Below are positions 1 through 6,689 of a stretch of DNA of 7,811 nucleotides, piece by piece. How positions within the stretch are numbered: the first letter of the stretch is position 1; the number at the start of each line of letters is the position of its first letter. This DNA is from Methanomethylovorans sp. (GTDB lineage: Archaea > Halobacteriota > Methanosarcinia > Methanosarcinales > Methanosarcinaceae): contig JAHFZE010000008.1 in assembly GCA_020854785.1 (NCBI GenBank), positions 1 to 7,811 on the forward strand, given 5' to 3'. Position numbers and translations under genes: made by a program. Below the pieces are notes generated by a model. The model ran no database searches and was not told the origin of the DNA. It saw only the letters and a list, made by a program, of their open reading frames with translations.

Positions 1-39
1 TATTACCAGATCGAAGAGAGAGATCCCTGCTGAGCTCAT
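1..39 (-). CDS. iorB: Indolepyruvate:ferredoxin oxidoreductase beta subunit, N-terminus only (partial)
   Basis: On the minus strand an ATG overlaps the iorA stop codon as ATGA and reads 13 codons, MSSAGISLFDLVI, without a stop to the window edge. A strong ribosome binding site, GAGGTGA, lies four bases before this ATG inside the end of iorA. IorB is the smaller catalytic partner of IorA, and iorAB pairs with tight spacing are usual in archaea; IorB proteins start with a short lead into a hydrophobic strand and a GVGGQG loop, and the visible residues fit the part just before that loop. The identification is inferred from the gene position, the overlap and the ribosome binding site; the visible peptide alone is too short to prove it. 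Confidence 0.7.
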   Translation of the reverse strand, partial: MSSAGISLFDLVI

Positions 40-1841
40 CTCTTCACCTCCACTATTGCTCCAAATTTACATATCTGGGCACATACACCGCATCCTGTAC
101 ACATGTCATTGATCCTCGCACACTTAAGCTCACTATCAAACTCTGTTGCAGGACAGCCAAACCTGACGCAGGCCTTACAACCTGTACATTTTTCCTGATC
201 CACTGAGAATGCTGGTTTTCTGATCCCTGATCGTCTCAGATCGATCACACATGGCTGCCTTGTTATGACAACAGAGGTACCTTTGTGATCCCTGGCACGT
301 CTGAACACATTCTCGGCAGACGTCAGATCATAGGGATCGACCTCTTCCACGAATTCCGCTCCTAGAGAGCGGCATATATCCGATATATATACCGTGACTG
401 TGGATTCGCCGACAGCAGTTCTGCCCATTCCGGGATTTGGCTGGTGACCGGTCATAGCGGTGATCCTATTGTCCATAATAGTCACTGTGATATCTGCCTT
501 ATTATATACTGCATTGAGCAAACCGTTCATTCCTGTGTGGAAGAAAGTGGAATCACCGATGGAACAGCATATGGGATGACCCTCCCCTGCATGATATATC
601 CCTGAAGATACGGTTATGCTTGCACCCATACATAGTGTAGTGTCTACAGCACCTGACTGTACTCCAAGGGTGTAGCAACCAATATCACTTGGATAAATTC
701 CGTCTTTCCCAAAGACCTTCTTCATAACATGGAAAGCAGCCCTGTGAGAGCAACCGGGACACAATACAGGAGGACGTGAAGGAAGTTCAAGGTCCATATC
801 AGGAGCCTTTGGAGAAACTGCAGGCAGCCCGAATGCCTTTGAAATAGCATCCATACATATATCAACATTCAGCTCCCCATATCTGGGAACAAGACCCTCT
901 GATTTTCCCAGTACCTTTGTTCCGATACTATGCTTCTGTGCCATGATACGTACTTCATCTTCTAACACAGGCTCAAGTTCCTCTATCACAAGCACTGTGT
1001 CTGCATTCTGCAACATACCAGTGATCTTGCCCTCGGGAGCCGGATATGCGCATATTTTCAGAAAAGATGCATCCAAACCCATTCTTTTCATAGCTTCCCT
1101 GGCATAGACAGAAGCTATACCTGAAGCGACAATACCTATTTTCGATCCTGCTCTGAGTTCAAGCTGGTTCCATGGAGAATCCTCAAGCTCATTCCTGATG
1201 TCCTCGTACACCTGCAACACATAAGGATGTCTCGGTCTTGCATTCTTGGGCATCATGATCCATCTTTCTGGGATCTTTTCAAACTTTACCTGCGGCCTGC
1301 CTTCATCTATAACCCCAAGCTCTACATCAGACTTGCCATGAGATATCCGGGTAGTAGGTCTGAAAATCGCAGCTGTCTGGAACATATTGGACAGCCTGAA
1401 AGCATCCGGTATCATATCCTTTGCCTCCTGGGGATTCGATGGATCAAAACAGGGCATCAGTGCGAACTGGGCATACTTACGTGTATCCTGTTCGTTCTGA
1501 GAAGAATGACATGATGGATCATCTGCGGATATTATTATCATTGCACCTTTAACGCCCATATAAGAAAGGGTCATAAGAGGATCGGAGGCTACATTAAGCC
1601 CCACATGCTTCATGGTGACAACAGATCTTACACCTGCAATAGCAGCTCCTGCTGCCACCTCAAAGGCCACTTTCTCATTGACCGACCATTCCACATAGAA
1701 ATCCCTTTTTTCCATTGATGCCAGAGTATCAATGATCTCTGAGGAAGGAGTGCCCGGATAACCAGCTATCACCTGGCCGCCTCCTTCGATGATGCCCCGC
1801 GCTATGGCGACATTACCTAGCATGAATTCACGTGTGCTCAT
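36..1841 (-). CDS. iorA: Indolepyruvate:ferredoxin oxidoreductase, alpha subunit
   Basis: This is a thiamine-diphosphate, iron-sulfur oxidoreductase subunit of 601 residues, the normal family length. With IorB it converts aryl-2-oxoacids such as indolepyruvate to aryl-acetyl-CoA using ferredoxin in the cytoplasm; in methanogens the reverse direction can supply aromatic amino acids from aryl acids. Visible landmarks are the N-terminal pyrimidine-type domain (GYPGTPSSEI at 27-36, and E56 in SVNEKVAFE), the LCPGCSHR stretch at 360-367, the thiamine-diphosphate motif starting GDS at 429-431 and ending DN at 457-458, and two C-terminal 4Fe-4S motifs with cysteines 552, 555, 558, 563 and 581, 584, 587, 591. 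The second cluster ends CK rather than the common CP. The start has an AGGAG site (1848-1852) six bases upstream; a second Met at residue 7 is a weaker alternative. iorB follows with an ATGA overlap. Confidence 0.95.
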   Translation of the reverse strand: MSTREFMLGNVAIARGIIEGGGQVIAGYPGTPSSEIIDTLASMEKRDFYVEWSVNEKVAFEVAAGAAIAGVRSVVTMKHVGLNVASDPLMTLSYMGVKGAMIIISADDPSCHSSQNEQDTRKYAQFALMPCFDPSNPQEAKDMIPDAFRLSNMFQTAAIFRPTTRISHGKSDVELGVIDEGRPQVKFEKIPERWIMMPKNARPRHPYVLQVYEDIRNELEDSPWNQLELRAGSKIGIVASGIASVYAREAMKRMGLDASFLKICAYPAPEGKITGMLQNADTVLVIEELEPVLEDEVRIMAQKHSIGTKVLGKSEGLVPRYGELNVDICMDAISKAFGLPAVSPKAPDMDLELPSRPPVLCPGCSHRAAFHVMKKVFGKDGIYPSDIGCYTLGVQSGAVDTTLCMGASITVSSGIYHAGEGHPICCSIGDSTFFHTGMNGLLNAVYNKADITVTIMDNRITAMTGHQPNPGMGRTAVGESTVTVYISDICRSLGAEFVEEVDPYDLTSAENVFRRARDHKGTSVVITRQPCVIDLRRSGIRKPAFSVDQEKCTGCKACVRFGCPATEFDSELKCARINDMCTGCGVCAQICKFGAIVEVKR

Positions 1842-1876
1842 GTCAATCTCCTGCTACCCCTTACAGAGCAATTATT

Positions 1877-1889
1877 GATAAATATATCT
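1877..1889 (-). promoter_or_regulatory. Candidate archaeal TATA box for iorAB
   Basis: On the minus strand this reads AGATATATTTATCA, ending about 36 bases before the iorA ATG, which would give a short leader that still includes the AGGAG site. A second candidate, GTATAAAAAT at 1931-1940, would give a leader of about 70 bases. The choice is by position and AT content only. Confidence 0.35.
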
Positions 1890-1996
1890 GAAAATGGAAG
1901 TGATGATTTCGTTAGTTCATTGGATACAGAATTTTTATACTTGTCAGCACATTATCGATAACTATAAGGCTTAAGAACTAATTGCAATATCAGTTA

Positions 1997-2006
1997 GTCT
2001 ATAATC
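1997..2006 (+). promoter_or_regulatory. Candidate TATA box for proAB
   Basis: GTCTATAATC lies about 53-62 bases before the proposed proA ATG. With the usual archaeal spacing of about 25 bases, transcription would start near 2027 and leave a leader of about 30 bases containing the ribosome binding site. It overlaps or abuts an AGTTAGT repeat. Inferred from position and composition. Confidence 0.35.
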
Positions 2007-2044
2007 CGAAGAAAATGATATAGCCCTCTTTAATTAATAGGCTC

Positions 2045-2050
2045 AGGTGG
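2045..2050 (+). promoter_or_regulatory. Ribosome binding site that sets the proA start at 2059
   Basis: AGGTGG lies eight bases before ATG 2059 and matches the anti-Shine-Dalgarno end of archaeal 16S rRNA. The alternative in-frame start, GTG at 2047, is part of this very site and has no site of its own upstream (the preceding bases are TTAATTAATAGGCTCA). This favours the ATG and makes the protein four residues shorter than the longest frame. Confidence 0.7.
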
Positions 2051-2058
2051 TTCGATCC

Positions 2059-3414
2059 ATGGTAACAGAGATAGAAGCAAAGGTGATAGAAGCTAAAAAA
2101 GCATCCATCACGCTTGCAAGTGTGAGCACGGATATAAAGAACCGTGCACTTGAAGAAATGGCAAATGCGCTGGATATTAACAGGCAAGCCATACTTTCAG
2201 CTAATATAAGAGACCTGGAAGTCGCTGAGAAAGCCCAAAGAAAAGGTGAGCTTACCCAGGCAATGGTAGACAGGCTTAAGGTAAGCGACAGTAAAATAGA
2301 TGGCATGATAGCCGGCATAAGGGATGTAATAAAGCTCGAAGACCCTGTTGGAAGAACGATGAGTTCTCTGGAACTTGATAACGGCCTGGAGCTATATCAG
2401 GTAAGCTGTCCTATTGGCCTGATCGGAGTGATATTTGAATCCAGACCGGATGTTGTCCCCCAGATCATGGCACTTTGTCTTAAAAGCGGGAATTCCACCA
2501 TATTCAAAGGTGGAAGCGAGGCACTTAACTCAAACAGGGCCATATTCGATATACTGGTAGAAGCTATCGAGAAAGTCGAAGGGATGCCAAAAGGGGCATT
2601 CCAGCTCATGGAGACCAGAGAAGAAGTAATGGATATCCTGGCAATGGATACCTATATCGACCTGCTCATACCCAGAGGCTCTAACGCATTCGTAAAGTTC
2701 ATTCAGGACAATACAAAGATATCAGTACTCGGCCATGCAGATGGGATCTGCCATGTATATGTAGATGAAGATGCTGACCTGGCAAAAGCCTATACTATCT
2801 GCTTTGATTCAAAGGTACAGTATGCTGCAGTGTGCAATGCCATGGAAACACTGCTCGTACACGAAAAGATAGCAGAGAGATTCCTGCCTAAAATGGCTCA
2901 GATGCTGGACGGTGCATGTGTTGAACTGCGCTGTGACAAAGGGTCATTTGCAATACTGGAACACATAGATTTTATTAAGAAATTGGTGCGTGCTATAGAG
3001 GAGGATTGGGCCACCGAGTATAATGACCTCGTTCTGTCTATTAAAGTAGTCAGTTCGATAGAAGAAGCTATTGAGCATATCAACACATATGGATCCCATC
3101 ACACTGACGCCATTGTTACCGAGAACCAGAAGAAAAAGAAAAAGTTCGCCAACTTTGTAGATTCGTCCAGCGTCATGATAAATGCATCCACAAGATTTGC
3201 CGATGGTTTCAGATATGGTAAAGGAGCAGAAGTCGGCATAAGCACCAACAAGATCCATGCCAGAGGGCCTGTTGGTATGGAAGGGCTTATGATATACAAA
3301 TATATACTCATAGGAAATGGCGATAGGGTTGCCGACTACGTAGGACCTGAGGCAAAGAAATTCACTCACAGAGAGCTAAATAAAAAACTCGCCGATGTCA
3401 TAACAGAAAAATAA
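2059..3414 (+). CDS. proA: Gamma-glutamyl phosphate reductase (glutamate-5-semialdehyde dehydrogenase)
   Basis: This enzyme reduces gamma-glutamyl phosphate with NADPH to glutamate-5-semialdehyde, the second step of proline synthesis, in the cytoplasm. The 451-residue protein (from ATG 2059) is an aldehyde dehydrogenase superfamily member, somewhat longer than the 415-430 residues typical of bacteria. Family signatures, numbered from ATG, are FESRPDV near 126-132, KGGSEA near 150-155, IPRGSN near 204-209, the catalytic cysteine C259 in AVCNAMETLLVHE, YGSHHTDAIVTEN near 344-356, and RYGKGAEVGISTNKIHARG near 385-403. proB begins 14 bp downstream on the same strand, so the two are probably co-transcribed, in the reverse of the usual bacterial proBA order. 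The lysine-rich stretch QKKKKKF (near 357-363) lies on the variable surface after the YGSHH motif. Identification is firm; only the exact start is open (GTG 2047 is possible). Confidence 0.96.
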   Translation: MVTEIEAKVIEAKKASITLASVSTDIKNRALEEMANALDINRQAILSANIRDLEVAEKAQRKGELTQAMVDRLKVSDSKIDGMIAGIRDVIKLEDPVGRTMSSLELDNGLELYQVSCPIGLIGVIFESRPDVVPQIMALCLKSGNSTIFKGGSEALNSNRAIFDILVEAIEKVEGMPKGAFQLMETREEVMDILAMDTYIDLLIPRGSNAFVKFIQDNTKISVLGHADGICHVYVDEDADLAKAYTICFDSKVQYAAVCNAMETLLVHEKIAERFLPKMAQMLDGACVELRCDKGSFAILEHIDFIKKLVRAIEEDWATEYNDLVLSIKVVSSIEEAIEHINTYGSHHTDAIVTENQKKKKKFANFVDSSSVMINASTRFADGFRYGKGAEVGISTNKIHARGPVGMEGLMIYKYILIGNGDRVADYVGPEAKKFTHRELNKKLADVITEK

Positions 3415-3428
3415 AGTATTCAGAGGCA

Positions 3429-4559
3429 ATGTTCTTGAGTAGTAGGAAAGATTTTTTAGGCGACATCAACAAAATTGTGGTAAAAATAGGAACTACATCC
3501 ATAAACCAGGATGAGGGTAAACTTAGCCCGACTTTCTTAGACACTATAGCTTCACAGATCTCTAAACTACATAATACAGGCAAGAAAGTAGTAATAGTAA
3601 GCTCTGGCTCCATTGGACTTGGCGTGGACGTACTGGACCTTGACTCAAGACCGCGGGAAATACCTGTAAGACAGGCTGCAGCAGCTGTTGGGCAGAGCAT
3701 TCTCATGCAGGAATGGAGCAAAGCCTTCAGCAAGTATGGACTGAAGGTCGCTCAGTTGCTCCTTACTTATGAGTCCTTTTCTAACAGGTTAACATACCTT
3801 AACCTCAGGAACAGTATGCACACCCTCCTTAGTTATGGGGTCATTCCCATAATCAATGAGAACGATCCTATATGCGTACATGAGATCGAAGCAACTTTTG
3901 GGGACAATGACAAGCTATCTGCCATGGTTGCCAGCAAAACAGAAGCAGACCTCCTGATAATCCTCTCGGATATTGATGGGCTCTATGACAAGAACCCACA
4001 CAACAATCATGGTGCCAAGCTGCTTCACCTTGTAGAGGAAATAACTCCTGAAGTGGAAAGCTATGGAGGGAATCCGACAAGCCTCAAAGGTGTGGGAGGT
4101 ATGCGAACAAAGATAATGGCTGCCAAGATCTGTGGCCTTGCGGGCTGCCACACGATCATCGCCAGCAGTAGAGAAAAAGACATCCTGCTTAGATTACTCG
4201 ATGGCGAGGAAATAGGTACGCTATTCATGGCAAACAAGGAAGTCCACACAAACAGGATACGCTGGATCTTATTGTCAAGATCCTGCGGTTCAGTGGAAGT
4301 TGACGAAGGTGCAAAAGAAGCCATTAAAAATAGCATGAGCCTCTTACCCTCCGGCATAACAAATGTTGACGGTGATTTTAGAAGAGGGGACATCATTGAA
4401 ATTCGATCCAGGGGAGAAGTCTTTGCAAAAGGGATCACAGATTACTCATCAGCTGAACTTGCAAAGATAAAAGGCCAGCACACAAATCAGATAGTAGACA
4501 TACTTGGATACAAGAATTATAACCATGTGATCAAAAAAGAGAACATTGGATTATACTGA
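3429..4559 (+). CDS. proB: Glutamate 5-kinase with C-terminal PUA domain
   Basis: ProB phosphorylates glutamate with ATP to gamma-glutamyl phosphate, the first committed and usually feedback-regulated step of proline synthesis; the unstable product is passed to ProA. The 376-residue protein has the amino-acid-kinase fold followed by a PUA domain. Motifs seen are VVKIGTTSI (17-25), VSSGSIGLG (57-65), RQAAAAVGQS (81-90), INENDPICV (142-150), FGDNDKLSAMV (157-167), LSDIDGLYDKNP (179-190) and GVGGMRTK (221-228); the PUA domain spans about 287-362 with LLPSGITNVDG and AKGITDYSS. In bacterial enzymes proline inhibits this kinase; inhibition here is only inferred. The AGAGG at 3422-3426 lies two bases before ATG 3429 but eight before an in-frame TTG at 3435, so the true start could be the TTG, two codons in. 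proC is not in the window. Confidence 0.96.
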   Translation: MFLSSRKDFLGDINKIVVKIGTTSINQDEGKLSPTFLDTIASQISKLHNTGKKVVIVSSGSIGLGVDVLDLDSRPREIPVRQAAAAVGQSILMQEWSKAFSKYGLKVAQLLLTYESFSNRLTYLNLRNSMHTLLSYGVIPIINENDPICVHEIEATFGDNDKLSAMVASKTEADLLIILSDIDGLYDKNPHNNHGAKLLHLVEEITPEVESYGGNPTSLKGVGGMRTKIMAAKICGLAGCHTIIASSREKDILLRLLDGEEIGTLFMANKEVHTNRIRWILLSRSCGSVEVDEGAKEAIKNSMSLLPSGITNVDGDFRRGDIIEIRSRGEVFAKGITDYSSAELAKIKGQHTNQIVDILGYKNYNHVIKKENIGLY

Positions 4560-4597
4560 AGATCAGTCCATTTCTGCATTATATCTTTTCTATGGCT

Positions 4598-4619
4598 AAA
4601 TAAGATAGAGATCTTATTT
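4598..4619 (+). terminator. AT-rich hairpin after proB
   Basis: AAATAAGAT (4598-4606) and ATCTTATTT (4611-4619) are perfect reverse complements with a four-base AGAG loop, followed by T and TGG. The hairpin starts 39 bases after the proB stop and lies just before the probable cca promoter. Its 3' arm is T-rich, as in many archaeal termination sites, but it has only one GC pair per arm half, so it is weak. It may equally be an operator for cca. Confidence 0.5.
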
Positions 4620-4639
4620 TTGGTTTGGTATCACCCCAT

Positions 4640-4648
4640 AAATTATAA
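4640..4648 (+). promoter_or_regulatory. Candidate TATA box for cca
   Basis: AAATTATAA lies 47-55 bases before ATG 4695. A start about 25 bases downstream would leave a leader of 20-25 bases, consistent with cca having its own transcription start after the hairpin at 4598-4619. It also argues that the reading frame upstream of 4695 is not translated. Position and composition only. Confidence 0.4.
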
Positions 4649-4694
4649 CTTCAAGAACGACATAAGCAGCCTCATAGGACAAAAAGTGGCTTTT

Positions 4695-6056
4695 ATGGAA
4701 AACGATGCACTTAAAGAATTGAAAGAAGCCGTTCTGGCGCGGATAAGCCCAAGAACTGAAGAAGAGGCTTATCTGAAAGAGATAGCAGAATTGCTTATAA
4801 AAAAAATAGATCTTATAGCTTGCTCAATGGATCTGAAAGATGTGTCTGCAAACCTGGTCGGCTCAGCTGCCAGAAATACCTGGATATCAGGTACACATGA
4901 CCTGGACATATTTATAATGTTCCCTGGAGATGCCAGCCGGGAAGAACTTGAAAAAAAAGGACTGATCATTGCAAGAAAGATAGCTGAAGAATCAGAGAGT
5001 TTTGAAGAACGCTATGCAGAACATCCTTACATTAATATGAGATATAGAGGGTTCGATGTAGACATTGTTCCCTGTTTCCGGGTTGGTTCCGCTGCATGCA
5101 TCAGATCAGCAGTTGATAGAACACCTTTCCATAACGAGTTCATAAAAAAGAATATTCAAGGACTTGAGAAGGAGGTGCTGCTATTAAAACAGTTCATGAA
5201 AGGAGCAGGTGTCTATGGCTCAGAACTGAGAACACAGGGCTTCTCAGGTTATCTCACAGAGCTGCTTGTGGTAAAATATAGTTCTTTTGAGAATGTGATC
5301 AGATCCGCATGCGACTGGCAGCCTGGAACATATATTGATCTGAATTCCCATGGCACTATACAACACGAGGAGCCACTTGTCGTAATAGATCCCACTGACC
5401 CGAAACGTAATGTTGCTGCCGCCCTGTCTCTTGATAAGTTCTGCATGTTCATTGATTCATGCCGGGAATTTGTACTGTCACCTTCATTGTATCTCTTTTT
5501 CCCACGATCAGTGACACCACTTGATGACAGGGATCTCTTCCATAAACTGAAGTCCCGCGGGACCTCTTTTATTGCCATCGCATTCAAAACACCTGATGTA
5601 GTGGAAGATGTACTGTATCCACAATTGTATAAGATGGAGCTTGCAGTTGTTGCATTGCTCGAAGAACATGAGTTCAAGGTTCTGAACAAAGGATCGTGGG
5701 CGGGACAAAACACAGTGATATTAATGGAACTCGTGTCTGCCACCCTTCCGACCTTGCGTAAGCACAGAGGTCCGCCCGTGTGGGTACACAAACATGCCGA
5801 AAGCTTCAAAGCCAAATATATAGCTGCAGAGGATGTTTTTGCATTCTATATCGAAAATGGTAACTATGTAGCAGAGGTTCCCCGGAAATACCCAAATGCA
5901 TGTTCACTTTTAAAAGAAAGACTTACTTCGTGCTCTATAGGTAAACAGGTCAGCTCCGCAGCAAAAAATGGATTCAAGGTGCTAAGGGGTAGTGAGATAT
6001 GTGGTATCCATGACCAAAGCTTCAAATTGTTCTTGATGAACTGGCCAAATATCTGA
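4695..6056 (+). CDS. cca: CCA tRNA nucleotidyltransferase, archaeal class I
   Basis: This enzyme adds or repairs the 3' CCA of tRNA from CTP and ATP without a nucleic acid template. The 453 residues from ATG 4695 compare well with the roughly 440 of the Archaeoglobus enzyme. The polymerase motif GSAARNT (56-62) is followed by the metal-binding D69 and D71 in HDLDIF, and the third acidic residue is D123 in DVDIVPC. Further family blocks are YAEHPYINM (107-115), AVDRTPFHN (139-147), QGFSGYLTELLV (181-192), DPTDPKRNVAA (232-242) and a CREF block with SPSL (256-265). The first metal position is Asp where the Archaeoglobus enzyme has Glu; both are acidic. The frame is open back to TTG 4620, but the extra 25 residues match nothing I know, and the alternative start has no ribosome binding site. 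The site for ATG 4695 is itself weak (GTGG at 4686-4689). Confidence 0.95.
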   Translation: MENDALKELKEAVLARISPRTEEEAYLKEIAELLIKKIDLIACSMDLKDVSANLVGSAARNTWISGTHDLDIFIMFPGDASREELEKKGLIIARKIAEESESFEERYAEHPYINMRYRGFDVDIVPCFRVGSAACIRSAVDRTPFHNEFIKKNIQGLEKEVLLLKQFMKGAGVYGSELRTQGFSGYLTELLVVKYSSFENVIRSACDWQPGTYIDLNSHGTIQHEEPLVVIDPTDPKRNVAAALSLDKFCMFIDSCREFVLSPSLYLFFPRSVTPLDDRDLFHKLKSRGTSFIAIAFKTPDVVEDVLYPQLYKMELAVVALLEEHEFKVLNKGSWAGQNTVILMELVSATLPTLRKHRGPPVWVHKHAESFKAKYIAAEDVFAFYIENGNYVAEVPRKYPNACSLLKERLTSCSIGKQVSSAAKNGFKVLRGSEICGIHDQSFKLFLMNWPNI

Positions 6057-6070
6057 GAAATATTGTGCAA

Positions 6071-6124
6071 AAATAATTGTACCGATCTCTGGCATATGTT
6101 TCAAATTTTAGATAACAATTATTT
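6071..6124. repeat. 10-bp perfect inverted repeat after cca
   Basis: AAATAATTGT (6071-6080) is exactly reverse complementary to ACAATTATTT (6115-6124), with a 34-base spacer. It begins 15 bases after the cca stop. It could act as a weak terminator or as paired protein binding sites upstream of the small gene at 6198. AT-rich, so chance pairing is possible. Confidence 0.35.
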
Positions 6125-6130
6125 ATTTAG
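6118..6130 (+). promoter_or_regulatory. Candidate TATA element for the small gene at 6198
   Basis: ATTATTTATTTAG lies 68-80 bases before ATG 6198 and is the most TATA-like segment in the gap after cca. The implied leader of 45-55 bases contains the 12-bp palindrome at 6156-6167. The palindrome itself (CTATTAATAG core) is a second TATA candidate that would leave a leader of only about 10 bases. Confidence 0.3.
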
Positions 6131-6155
6131 AGTAGTATCTTTCATTGCCAATTCA

Positions 6156-6167
6156 ACTATTAATAGT
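6156..6167. repeat. 12-bp perfect palindrome upstream of the small gene
   Basis: ACTATTAATAGT reads the same on both strands and sits 31-42 bases before ATG 6198, where an archaeal repressor could block initiation. No known regulator site is recognised. Confidence 0.4.
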
Positions 6168-6197
6168 AGAAGACCATTATTAGAAAAGAGTGATAAT

Positions 6198-6395
6198 ATG
6201 ATATGGGCATTTTCTTCACTTAAGGCTGAACAGATAAAGTCTATCAAAGAACTGGAAGAGAAAATGGGTGTAACATTGCTGGCTTTTTCGGGCATTAACA
6301 TCAAGTACGCTGATCTTTCCGAAGAAGACCTCAAGCTTCTCCTTCAAGCTGAAAAGGACCTTGGGGTTTCATTGGTTGCAGTTAATGTGGAATGA
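6198..6395 (+). CDS. Small protein of unknown function with an internal duplication
   Basis: I do not recognise this 65-residue protein as a named family, though it has the look of a conserved methanogen hypothetical. It is acidic, has no cysteine or histidine, no signal peptide and no membrane segment, so it should be cytoplasmic. Residues 7-30 and 39-62 align without gaps: L, E, K, E, G, V, L and A recur at matching places (8 of 24 identical) and most other pairs are conservative. Each unit looks like a helix followed by a strand (TLLAF, SLVAV), and the N-terminal IWAF resembles a first strand, suggesting strand-helix-strand-helix-strand. The start at ATG 6198 is chosen because GAGTGAT (6188-6194) lies three bases upstream, matching the GGTGAT end of the archaeal consensus. 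The frame is open to 6063, but the upstream part is AT-rich and not protein-like. It stands alone on the plus strand. Confidence 0.75.
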   Translation: MIWAFSSLKAEQIKSIKELEEKMGVTLLAFSGINIKYADLSEEDLKLLLQAEKDLGVSLVAVNVE

Positions 6396-6412
6396 AAAAG
6401 GAAGGAAAATAA

Positions 6413-6432
6413 TTGCAATTTAAACTTTGCAA
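6413..6432 (+). terminator. Weak hairpin after the small gene
   Basis: TTGCAA (6413-6418) pairs with TTGCAA (6427-6432) around an eight-base loop, starting 17 bases after the stop codon, followed by a short T-run CTTTTG at 6438-6443. It is a plausible but weak terminator. Confidence 0.3.
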
Positions 6433-6613
6433 CTTGCCTTTTGTTCAACTCCTTGATCATGCTTTTAAGGACATCTCAAGTCCCTATTAACGCATCGATC
6501 CGGGATATATGTCCACTTTTTATTGAGACACTTCATTAACTCATTATGAGGAAGCGCAACCTGTTCAGATCAATGCTTTACTATATTATTAGAGATATGA
6601 AACAAACGAGGAC

Positions 6614-6689
6614 TTCGAAAAAACCTGTTATTTGAAAATTTTCTTATATGGTGTATAATAAATGATCGATCAAAAAGAGGTTTATCGAA
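6614..6689. repeat. Imperfect inverted repeat enclosing palindromes, upstream of the surface-protein promoter
   Basis: TTCGAAAAAACCT (6614-6626) pairs with AGGTTTATCGAA (6678-6689) in 11 positions with one mismatch and one bulge. Between the arms lie a 10-bp palindrome GAAAATTTTC (6634-6643), a 5-bp dyad TTATA/TATAA (6644-6658) and another 10-bp palindrome TGATCGATCA (6663-6672). The block ends about nine bases before the TATA element of the gene at 6808, where archaeal activators commonly bind. Pairings are seen in the sequence; the regulatory role is inferred. Confidence 0.4.

Larger units (their letters stand above)
1842..2058. promoter_or_regulatory. Divergent promoter region between iorA and proA
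   Basis: This 217-bp AT-rich gap separates divergent genes and must carry both promoters. I see no reading frame of note in it. It contains a perfect 10-bp palindrome TTATCGATAA at 1952-1961, and a repeated GTTAGT-type word at 1911-1918 (GTTAGTTC), 1975-1981 (GAACTAA, the reverse complement of TTAGTTC) and 1992-1998 (AGTTAGT). The last copy directly abuts the proposed proA TATA element. These could be operator sites, but no known regulator motif is recognised. Confidence 0.5.

Noticed and set aside
1227..1514. 95-codon plus-strand frame inside iorA
   Set aside because: It is antisense to the well-conserved iorA, has no ribosome binding site of note and no protein-like character.
2944..3369. 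141-codon minus-strand frame inside proA
   Set aside because: It mirrors the highly conserved C-terminal half of proA, and its translation resembles no known family.
4061..4438. 125-codon minus-strand frame inside proB
   Set aside because: Antisense shadow of the conserved kinase and PUA region; serine- and proline-rich translation typical of a reversed coding strand.
4620..4694. Upstream extension of cca to TTG 4620
   Set aside because: The 25 extra residues have no family counterpart, the TTG overlaps the end of a hairpin, and a TATA-like element falls inside it.
5249..5815. 188-codon minus-strand frame inside cca
   Set aside because: It lies wholly opposite a strongly conserved gene; the serine- and cysteine-rich product looks like an antisense artefact.
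6063..6197. Upstream extension of the small protein to ATG 6063
   Set aside because: No ribosome binding site at 6063, the sequence is very AT-rich and contains inverted repeats, whereas ATG 6198 has a well-placed GAGTGAT.
6546..6635. 29-residue plus-strand ORF in the gap (MRKRNLF...)
   Set aside because: No ribosome binding site and no recognisable sequence; its basic, hydrophobic start could be a decayed gene fragment, but nothing proves it.
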